36,514 nt of DNA from Methylobacterium platani (GTDB lineage: Bacteria > Pseudomonadota > Alphaproteobacteria > Rhizobiales > Beijerinckiaceae): NCBI RefSeq assembly GCF_001653715.1, contig NZ_LWHQ01000067.1, positions 2,501-39,014 on the forward strand. Reading direction: 5' to 3'. Shown here in pieces: positions 1 to 5,814 of this stretch. Below the pieces are notes generated by a model. The model was not told the DNA's origin. It ran no database searches and saw nothing but the letters and a program-made list of their open reading frames with translations. Position 1 is the stretch's first letter. Each line of letters opens with the position of its first letter. The position numbers and the translations under genes were made by a program.

Positions 1-551
1 GCGAAGGTCTCGATCCCGTCGAGGGCCTTGGCGGACGCGCTCCACCCGCGGACCGGGAAGCCGAACCCGGCCACCGCCCGGGCCGCGGCCTGGCCGAGCA
101 CGCCGAGCCCCATGATGCCGACCCGGCGCTCCGTCGCCGGCAGCACCGGCCGCGGGGTCCAGCGGCCGGCGGCCTGCTCCCTGCGGTAGAACGGCAGGTC
201 GCGATGGAGCGCCAGCACCGCCATCACGACGTACTCGACCATCGAGGCGGTGAGGTTCGGGTCGACCATCCGCACCACCTGGACGGTGCGCGGCAGCTCG
301 CCGACCGGCAGATGGTCGATGCCGGCGCCGATACAGAACAGGGCCTCCAGCCGCGGCATTGCGCGGGGCAGGTCCTCCGGCGGCGTCCAGGCGACGAGGT
401 AGCGGGCCTGCGCCGCCTCGCCGTGCGGATCCCAGTCGACGAGGCGCAGGTCCGGCGCTTCCCGGGCGAAGATGTCGTGCCAGACGGCGCCGCGGACCGG
501 GTCCGACTTGTAGGCGACGAGGGGGTGGGTCGTGGCATCGGCGGGGGTCAT
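1..551 (-). CDS. 2-hydroxyacid dehydrogenase, GhrA-like (partial, C-terminus outside window)
   Basis: Probable NAD(P)H-dependent glyoxylate/hydroxypyruvate reductase or related D-2-hydroxyacid dehydrogenase, cytosolic. Only the first 183 codons are in the window; the C-terminal catalytic part lies beyond position 1. I read the N-terminal substrate-binding segment with a FCIGAGIDHL stretch, then the start of the Rossmann fold, VGIMGLGVLGQ, whose GxGxxG glycines are G148, G150 and G153. This order (split catalytic domain, then nucleotide-binding domain) is that of the D-isomer-specific family; the short N-terminal domain and MGLGVLG motif resemble GhrA more than SerA. The ATG at 549-551 is preceded by a GAGG about 9 bases upstream. 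The gene is divergent from the HAD gene at 946. The exact substrate cannot be told, and the catalytic Arg-Glu-His set is not visible because of truncation. Confidence 0.85.
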   Translation of the reverse strand, partial: MTPADATTHPLVAYKSDPVRGAVWHDIFAREAPDLRLVDWDPHGEAAQARYLVAWTPPEDLPRAMPRLEALFCIGAGIDHLPVGELPRTVQVVRMVDPNLTASMVEYVVMAVLALHRDLPFYRREQAAGRWTPRPVLPATERRVGIMGLGVLGQAAARAVAGFGFPVRGWSASAKALDGIETF

Positions 552-945
552 GGGGGCCTCGCAGCTCTCGGTCGCAGGTCGGATCGCGCGCGATGCCGTC
601 GCCGCGGCTCCGCGATACCCGGACGATACCGGGACGCGCTTCGCGGGAGACGCCGAATGTCGCGCGGCGCGCAGGCGGAATCGCCAAGGAGCGTGAGCCC
701 TTGACGGCAGAGGCTGCCGCGGCGCGCTCCCTCCGGCCCGAAGCCGCCCCCTTGCCCGCTCCGTTGCCCGCGCCCTTGTCCCGCCCGAGCGAGCCGCGCC
801 CCGGCAGGACCTGCCGTGGGGCGGGGGCGAAAGCGCAGGATCGCCGATCCCGAGGCCGGCACAACGGAGTCCGGCGCTCCCCGGCGCCCCTTAGGGTTCC
901 GCCACGGTTGACCGCCGCACGGTCCAGCACCGCAAGGGGAGCCCG
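552..945. other. Divergent intergenic region, no gene seen
   Basis: A 394-bp spacer between two divergent genes, so promoters for both must lie here. Overlapping open frames exist but have no recognisable product. A hairpin-capable sequence (GCCCC-GGCAGG / CCTGCC-GT-GGGGC) lies at 798-822. I could not identify convincing -35/-10 pairs; isolated TTGAC hexamers at 701 and 907 lack a matching -10. Confidence 0.5.
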
Positions 946-1614
946 ATGGCCCATCTCAAGCCCAAGTACATCACCTTCGATTGCTACGGCACGCTGATCT
1001 ACTTCGAGATGGCGCCCGTCGCCCGCCGCCTCTACGCCGACCGCGTGAAGCCCGAGCGCATGGACGCCTTCGTGGAGGACTTCTCGGCCTATCGCCTCGA
1101 CGAGGTGCTGGGCCCGTGGAAGCCCTACAAGGAGGTGGTCGCCAACGCCCTCGTCCGGACCTGCAAGCGCAACGGCGTCGCGTACCGCGACAGCGACGCC
1201 GACGCGGTCTACGCCGCCGTCCCGACCTGGGGCCCGCACCCGGACACGGTCGAGGGCCTGGCGAAGGTCGCCAAGGAATTTCCCCTGGTGATCCTGTCGA
1301 ACTCGATGAAGGACCTGATCCCGCACTCGGTCGCCAAGCTCGGCGCCCCGTTCCACGCCGCCTACACGGCGGAGGAGGCCCAGGCCTACAAGCCGCGGAT
1401 GCAGGCCTTCGAGTACATGTTCGACCAGCTCGGCTGCGGCCCCGAGGACGTGCTGCACTGCTCGTCGAGCTTCCGCTACGACCTGATGACCGCGCACGAC
1501 CTGCGCATCACCAACAAGGTCTGGGTCAACCGCGGCCACGAGCCGGCGAACCCCTATTACGGCTATCACGAGATCAAGGACATCCGCGGCCTGCCGGGGC
1601 TGCTCGGCCTGTAA
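946..1614 (+). CDS. HAD-superfamily hydrolase, haloacid dehalogenase type II-like
   Basis: A 222-residue cytosolic hydrolase, normal length for the type II (S)-2-haloacid dehalogenase branch, which removes halide from 2-haloalkanoates through an Asp ester. The HAD motif I is FDCYGTL with the nucleophile at D12; motif II is LSNS near residue 119; the motif III lysine is in AYKPRMQAF; the final motif is CSSSFRYDL. In true L-2-haloacid dehalogenases this last motif is SSN-x-WD, and here the Asn is Ser and the spacing is one residue longer, so dehalogenase activity is not assured; a phosphatase or other HAD reaction is possible. The ATG is preceded by AAGGGGA at 934-940. A 15-bp hairpin follows the stop, and the aldehyde dehydrogenase lies 108 bp downstream. 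Confidence 0.8.
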   Translation: MAHLKPKYITFDCYGTLIYFEMAPVARRLYADRVKPERMDAFVEDFSAYRLDEVLGPWKPYKEVVANALVRTCKRNGVAYRDSDADAVYAAVPTWGPHPDTVEGLAKVAKEFPLVILSNSMKDLIPHSVAKLGAPFHAAYTAEEAQAYKPRMQAFEYMFDQLGCGPEDVLHCSSSFRYDLMTAHDLRITNKVWVNRGHEPANPYYGYHEIKDIRGLPGLLGL

Positions 1615-1624
1615 GCCCGGCCCG

Positions 1625-1659
1625 GGCCCGGCCGCCGACCGAAGGGTCGCGGCCGGGCC
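1625..1659 (+). terminator. Hairpin after HAD gene
   Basis: Arms GGCCCGGCCGC (1625-1635) and GCGGCCGGGCC (1649-1659) are perfectly complementary, and the loop itself holds a further GACC/GGTC pair around GAAG. It begins 11 bp after the stop codon. No U-tract follows, so it may only be a partial terminator or an mRNA-stabilising structure. Confidence 0.45.
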
Positions 1660-1722
1660 TGCTCCCGTCCGCCTTCCAGGCGCCGCTCCCAGCGCGCCGC
1701 GCCCCATCGCCCGAGGACATCC

Positions 1723-3183
1723 ATGTTCACCCAGGACCGCCTGCGCGATCCCGCGCTCCTGCGCTTCCAGGCGCTCATTGCCGGCGAGTGGCGCGACGCC
1801 GAATCCGGCGCCAGCCTGGCCGTGACCGACCCGGCGACCGGCGAGACCCTCGGCGCCGTGCCGGATTGCGGCGCGGCCGAGACCCGCGCGGCGATCGCGG
1901 CGGCGCAAGCCGCCTTTCCGGCCTGGCGCCGCACCGCACCCGCCGAGCGCGCCGCGATCCTCGAGCGCTGGAACGCCCTGATCCTCGAGAATGCCGACGA
2001 CCTGGCGGCGATCATGACCGCCGAGCAGGGCAAGCCGCTGGCGGAAGCCCGCGGCGAGGTCGCCTACGGGGCGAGCTTCGTGAAGTGGTTCGCGGAAGAG
2101 GCGCGGCGCATCACCGGCGACGTGTTCACCGCGCCGGTCGGCGACCGCCGGGTGCTGGTGCTCAAGGAGCCGGTCGGCGTCTGCGCGGCGATCACGCCGT
2201 GGAACTTCCCGATCGCGATGATCACCCGCAAGGTGGCGCCGGCCTTCGCCGCCGGCTGCCCGATCGTCGTCAAGCCCGCCGACCTGACGCCGTTCTCGGC
2301 GCTGGCGCTCGCGGTGCTGGCCGAGCGGGCCGGCGTGCCGAAGGGCGTGTTCAGCGTCGTCACCGGGCAGGCGGCGCCGATCGGCGCCGAGATGACCGGC
2401 AGCGAGACCGTGCGCAAGCTGTCCTTCACCGGCTCGACCGCGGTCGGGCGTCTGCTGATGGCCCAGTCGGCCCCGACCATCAAGCGCCTGAGCCTGGAAC
2501 TGGGCGGCAACGCGCCCTTCATCGTGTTCGACGACGCCGATCTCGACCAGGCGGTCGCCGGCGTGATGGCGTCGAAGTTCCGCAACGCCGGCCAGACCTG
2601 CGTCTGCGCCAACCGCATCCTGGTCCAGGACGGCATCCACGACCGCTTCGCCGCCCGCCTCGCCGAGGCCGTGGCCGGGCTCAAGATCGGCAACGGCTTC
2701 GAGGCGGGCGTCACGATCGGCCCGCTGATCAACGACGCCGCGGCCGCCAAGGTGACGGCGCATCTCGACGACGCGCTCAAGCACGGCGCCCGGCTGGTTG
2801 CGGGCGACGCGGACGCCGTGCGCGGCCGCTTCGTGCCGCCGCTGGTCCTGACCGGCGCCGACACCTCCATGCGGCTCGCCGTCGAGGAGACCTTCGGGCC
2901 GCTCGCGCCGCTAATGCGCTTCTCCCGCGAGGAGGACGCCGTCGCCATCGCCAACGCGACGCCGTTCGGCCTCGCCTCGTACTTCTACACCTCCGACATC
3001 CGCCGGGCCTGGCGGGTCGGCGAGGCGCTGGAATTCGGCATGGTCGGGCTCAATACCGGCACGGTCTCGATGGAGGCGGCCCCCTTCGGCGGCGTCAAGC
3101 AGTCGGGGCTCGGCCGCGAGGGCTCGGCCTACGGCATCGACGAGTACCTGGAGCTCAAGTCCCTCCACATGGGCGGTCTGTAG
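1723..3183 (+). CDS. gabD: NAD(P)-dependent succinate-semialdehyde dehydrogenase family protein
   Basis: A 486-residue aldehyde dehydrogenase of the size of E. coli GabD, oxidising succinate semialdehyde (or a close C4/C5 semialdehyde) to the acid in the cytosol. Visible motifs are the ITPWNFPIA cofactor segment, FTGSTAVGR, the LSLELGGNAPF motif with general-base E259, and FRNAGQTCVCANR with catalytic C293 and the neighbouring C295 found in SSADH enzymes (a redox pair in human SSADH). The C-terminal EAAPFGGVKQSGLGREG is also typical. The ATG at 1723 has GAGGAC 6 bases upstream. It sits between a HAD hydrolase and a GNAT gene and is followed by a strong hairpin. Alternative substrate: 2,5-dioxopentanoate (2-oxoglutarate semialdehyde), which would connect it with the galactarate genes at 21-24 kb; sequence reading alone cannot separate these. 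Confidence 0.9.
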   Translation: MFTQDRLRDPALLRFQALIAGEWRDAESGASLAVTDPATGETLGAVPDCGAAETRAAIAAAQAAFPAWRRTAPAERAAILERWNALILENADDLAAIMTAEQGKPLAEARGEVAYGASFVKWFAEEARRITGDVFTAPVGDRRVLVLKEPVGVCAAITPWNFPIAMITRKVAPAFAAGCPIVVKPADLTPFSALALAVLAERAGVPKGVFSVVTGQAAPIGAEMTGSETVRKLSFTGSTAVGRLLMAQSAPTIKRLSLELGGNAPFIVFDDADLDQAVAGVMASKFRNAGQTCVCANRILVQDGIHDRFAARLAEAVAGLKIGNGFEAGVTIGPLINDAAAAKVTAHLDDALKHGARLVAGDADAVRGRFVPPLVLTGADTSMRLAVEETFGPLAPLMRFSREEDAVAIANATPFGLASYFYTSDIRRAWRVGEALEFGMVGLNTGTVSMEAAPFGGVKQSGLGREGSAYGIDEYLELKSLHMGGL

Positions 3184-3200
3184 ACCGTCCCTCGCCCTTC

Positions 3201-3236
3201 GCGCGCCCCGGTCCTCTTCGCAGGGCCGGGGCGCGC
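3201..3236 (+). terminator. Strong hairpin downstream of aldehyde dehydrogenase
   Basis: Arms at 3201-3215 and 3222-3236 (core GCGCGCCCCGG / CCGGGGCGCGC) form a 15-bp stem with a single G-U pair and the 6-base loop CTTCGC, beginning 18 bp after the stop at 3183. There is no downstream U-tract, as is common in very GC-rich genomes. Confidence 0.6.
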
Positions 3237-3264
3237 GTCCCGCACCTGCACGAGACCCGACGCG

Positions 3265-4113
3265 ATGACGAACGAGACGAACGCCCCGACGCTGCGCTCG
3301 ATGACCGGGGCCGACCTCGAGGCGGCGCACGGCCTCTCGGTGGAGGTGCGCTGGCCGCACCGGGCCGACGACTGGCGCCTGATGCTGGAGCTCGGCCACG
3401 GCCTCGTCGCCTGCGACGAGGACGGCCAGGTGACGGGCTCGGCGATGTGGTGGCCCTTCGGCGAGAGCCTCGCCACGATCGGCATGGTGATCGTCTCGCC
3501 GCAGAGGCAGGCGAAGGGCACCGGCCGGCGGCTGATGCGGGAGCTCTTCGCCGCCGCGGGGGACCGCACCATCCGGCTCACCTCGACGGAAGCCGGACGG
3601 CGCCTCTACGAATCCGAAGGGTTTCGCGTCACCGGCGGCCTGACCCAGTACCACGGCACCGCCGACGCCGCGGCGGCGGTCGACGACGCGAGGGTGCGCC
3701 CGGCGACCGAGGCCGACTGGCCGGGCATCGTCGCCCTCGACCGCGAGGCCTCCGGCGGCGACCGCAGCCGGATGCTCGCGGCTTTGCGCCGGGTCGGCGC
3801 GATCAGCGTCCTGGAGGAGGGCGGCCGGATCGCCGGATTCGCGGTCTGCCGCGCCTTCGGCCGCGGTCACCTCGTCGGCCCGATCGTCGCCGCCGACGAG
3901 CACGCCGCCGTGGCGCTGGCGAGCCCGCACGTGCGGACCCATGCCGGCACGTTCCTGCGCCTCGACACCACCGAGCGCGACGGGCCGCTCGCCGCCTTCG
4001 CGCAGGCCTGCGGCCTCGCCAACGTCGACGCGCCGGTGACGATGACCCGCGGCACGATTCCCCAGGCCGGCCCGGCCCGGATCTTCGCCGTCACCAGCCA
4101 GGCCTTGGGATAG
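3265..4113 (+). CDS. GNAT-family acetyltransferase with two tandem GNAT domains
   Basis: A 282-residue protein with an N-terminal acetyl-CoA-binding GNAT domain (about residues 8-135) and a second, more diverged GNAT-like domain (about 140-275). The acetyl-CoA pyrophosphate loop is Q82-A-K-G-T-G87 (QxxGxG) after the strand IGMVIVSP, and the typical LYESEGFRV helix-strand follows. The second half has the pattern of the C-terminal domain seen in YitH-like two-domain GNATs and lacks an obvious QxxGxG loop, so it probably shapes the substrate site rather than binding cofactor. Substrate is unknown; an amine or amino acid is usual. The start has only a weak ribosome site (GAGAC). It converges with the Lrp-type regulator, with tandem repeats in between. 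Confidence 0.8.
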   Translation: MTNETNAPTLRSMTGADLEAAHGLSVEVRWPHRADDWRLMLELGHGLVACDEDGQVTGSAMWWPFGESLATIGMVIVSPQRQAKGTGRRLMRELFAAAGDRTIRLTSTEAGRRLYESEGFRVTGGLTQYHGTADAAAAVDDARVRPATEADWPGIVALDREASGGDRSRMLAALRRVGAISVLEEGGRIAGFAVCRAFGRGHLVGPIVAADEHAAVALASPHVRTHAGTFLRLDTTERDGPLAAFAQACGLANVDAPVTMTRGTIPQAGPARIFAVTSQALG

Positions 4114-4161
4114 GCAGGGCTTGAACCAGGCAGGGCTTGGGGCCAGGCAGGGCTTGGGGCC
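4112..4161. repeat. Three tandem 16-17 bp repeats
   Basis: The unit AGGCAGGGCTTGGGGCC occurs at 4128-4144 and 4145-4161, preceded by a variant AGGCAGGGCTTGAACC at 4112-4127 that overlaps the stop codon of the acetyltransferase. A fourth partial start (AGGGCGAGG) follows. It fills the gap between convergent genes. It does not form a hairpin with itself, so replication slippage is the simplest origin. Confidence 0.85.
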
Positions 4162-4188
4162 AGGGCGAGGCGGCATAGGCCGCCTCGC

Positions 4189-4686
4189 TCAGCGCTCCTC
4201 GCCGAACAGGGTGGCGAGCGGCAGCTCGGTCTTCACGATCGGCGTGCGCAGCACGATGTAGCTGAAGTACTTGGCGATGCCGACGTTGCGCTCCAGCAGC
4301 GCCTCGATCACTTCCTGGTAGTGCGTCAGGCCGCGGGTGACGAACTTCACCAGGTAGTCGTAGCCGCCGCTGACCACGTGGCCCTCGATCGCCTCGTCGA
4401 TCTTGCGCAGGGCCTGCTCGAAGCGCTGGAAGTATTCCGGCGTGTGGCCGTTCAGCGTGAACTCGGTGAAGACCGTCACGGTCTCGCCGAGCTTCGGCAG
4501 GGCGATATGGGCGCCGTAGCCGGTGATGTAGCCGGCCTGCTCCATGCGCTTGACCCGCAGCAGGCACGGGCTCGCCGACAGGCCGACGGCGTCCGCCAGC
4601 GTCACGTTGGTCATGCGGCCGTTCTTCTGCAGCTCGATCAGGATCTTCATGTCGATCCGGTCGAGCCTGGTCGTCTGCTGGTTCAC
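4189..4686 (-). CDS. Lrp/AsnC-family transcriptional regulator
   Basis: A 165-residue DNA-binding regulator, the usual length for the family. Residues 8-60 form the winged helix-turn-helix (LDRIDMKILIELQKNGR... ADAVGLSASPCLLRVKRME), and about 75-150 form the RAM effector-binding/oligomerisation domain with the GGYDYLVKF strand. Such proteins sense amino acids or related acids and usually control adjacent catabolic or export genes; here the neighbours are the aldehyde dehydrogenase/GNAT genes on the opposite strand. The predicted start is GTG at 4684-4686, chosen because it places the HTH at the usual distance from the N-terminus; no good ribosome site is visible. Downstream lies the tandem repeat; upstream is the transposase remnant, so its promoter region may have been altered by the insertion. 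Confidence 0.9.
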   Translation of the reverse strand: MNQQTTRLDRIDMKILIELQKNGRMTNVTLADAVGLSASPCLLRVKRMEQAGYITGYGAHIALPKLGETVTVFTEFTLNGHTPEYFQRFEQALRKIDEAIEGHVVSGGYDYLVKFVTRGLTHYQEVIEALLERNVGIAKYFSYIVLRTPIVKTELPLATLFGEER

Positions 4687-4930
4687 GAGAGGCGTATCCC
4701 GATTCCGTCCCCGCGGAGAACCGCGGCGCCGGGTGGAATGCGAGGCCTCGACGCGGGCGGGCGGGGACCGGCTCGGGCCCGGGCCCGGGCCGCGGAGGCC
4801 GGACGCCCGCGGCGCCGCGAGCCCCGCACAGCCGCCCGGAGGACGAGACCTCTTGGATGAGGGCCCGTCACCATGTCAGACTCACGCCCGGTTGTCATGA
4901 TGGGTTGTCGCCACGGAAGGGCGGCCGGAC
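4687..4930. other. Spacer between Lrp gene and transposase remnant
   Basis: No gene recognised. It contains a short GGGCCC tandem near 4775-4791. The last 70 bp or so (from about 4865) read through from the truncated transposase but do not match its family, so a junction with other DNA lies near 4930. The Lrp promoter should be in the Lrp-proximal part. Confidence 0.4.
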
Positions 4931-5510
4931 GATCCTCCAGCGCCGCGAAGTCGCTGAAGGCACTCTCCGAGGCGACGAAGCGCAGCTGCATCAACCGGCC
5001 CGTCGCGTCGTCGATGAACACCAGCAGCGTGCAGGGCGCAGCCCGGTCCTCGAACCAGCGATGCTCGCTGCCGTCGATCTGCACCAGCTCGCCCAGGCCT
5101 TCACGGCGCAGCCGCGGCTGGTGCACGCTGCGCCGCTGCCGGCGCGACAGCCACAGGCCGGCCGCGCTCATCCAGCCCCGCAGCGTCTCGCGCGACACCG
5201 CCAACTGGTGATGCTCCCGCAGCATCTCGGCTGCCAGGGTCGGACCGAAATCCGCGTAGCGCTCCCGCACCAGGCTCATGGCCAGTTCGCGCAACGCCGC
5301 GCTCAGGGCCCGGTTCGAGCGCCGCCCGCGGCCCTTGTGGCGCAGACCCGCCGCGCCGTCCGAGCGGTACGCCTTGGCCAGCCGCTGGGCCTGCCGCCGG
5401 CTGATCCCCAGGGCCTCGGCGGCGGACGTCACGGTCTGGCGACCCGCTTGTACCGCCTGCAGCACCTCGACCCGGCGCAACTCGCGCTCGCTCATCAGGA
5501 CCCACCTCAT
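4931..5510 (-). pseudogene. ISNCY (IS1202-group) transposase, C-terminal part missing
   Basis: The frame starting near 5510 (or the inner ATG at 5495, MSERELRRVEVL, the usual family start) gives the N-terminal helix-turn-helix (AAEALGISRRQAQRLAKAY), the SRETLRGWM helix and the first half of the DDE catalytic core: QIDGSEHRWFE with D146 and LLVFIDDATGRLM with D167/D168. Family resemblance stops at FAALE, about position 4935, after which the frame reads unrelated sequence to 4683. Members of this family are normally more than 400 residues long, so the second half, including the catalytic Glu, is gone. The fragment cannot encode an active transposase. One IS end survives upstream of the start. 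Confidence 0.85.
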
Positions 5511-5540
5511 GGCGACCTCCCGCGGTCCGCAAAACGGGGG

Positions 5541-5586
5541 AGTGTGCCATTCCTACTTGGCTCAAGTGGGACATTCTAACTTTGCG
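5541..5586. repeat. IS end with two imperfect direct repeats
   Basis: Just upstream of the transposase start are two related blocks: AGTGTGCCATTCCTACTTGG and AGTGGGACATTCTAACTTTG, in direct orientation and separated by a few bases. Such paired sites at the element tip are expected as transposase-binding sites in ISNCY elements. The opposite end is not found, consistent with a deletion that removed the other half of the element. Confidence 0.55.
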
Positions 5587-5597
5587 CCTACACACAC

Positions 5598-5777
5598 GAT
5601 TCGCATAAGGTAGGTTATGGAACTCGAATGCCGTTGCCGGTCTCAGGGCGGACGCTTCCGGGCTCCATCGGCGGATCCACCACGCCGACCCCGCCGGTCA
5701 TATTCTCGCGCCTTGCCATCGACGTGTCGATGCAGGCGCCTCGCGCATCAGCGCCGACGCCCGTTCGGGCTGAGCCA
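5598..5777. other. Spacer between IS end and kinase terminator
   Basis: No gene, RNA or clear promoter recognised. A short open frame starting at 5628 exists but lacks a ribosome site and any recognisable product. Confidence 0.4.
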
Positions 5778-5807
5778 GCGCCTTCGAACGGATCCGTTCG
5801 AAGGCGC
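5778..5807 (-). terminator. Perfect 30-bp palindrome after kinase stop
   Basis: Positions 5778-5792 and 5793-5807 are exact reverse complements (arm GCGCCTTCGAACGGA, centre GGATCC), ending 8 bp from the stop codon of the hybrid kinase at 5815-5817. Transcribed from the minus strand it folds into a very stable hairpin. A rho-independent-like terminator is the simplest reading; no U-tract is present. Confidence 0.6.
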
Positions 5808-5814
5808 GGCGGTA

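Noticed and set aside
981..4124. 1047-codon frame across the HAD, aldehyde dehydrogenase and GNAT genes
   Set aside because: It crosses three recognised genes and their intergenic hairpins in another frame and gives an Arg/Pro/Ala-rich sequence without domains.
4112..4161. CRISPR array
   Set aside because: The repeats are directly adjacent with no spacers, only 16-17 bp long, and no cas genes are present.
4683..4934. C-terminal end of the transposase frame as genuine transposase
   Set aside because: Sequence after FAALE no longer resembles the family and lacks the expected catalytic Glu region, so the open frame is accidental.
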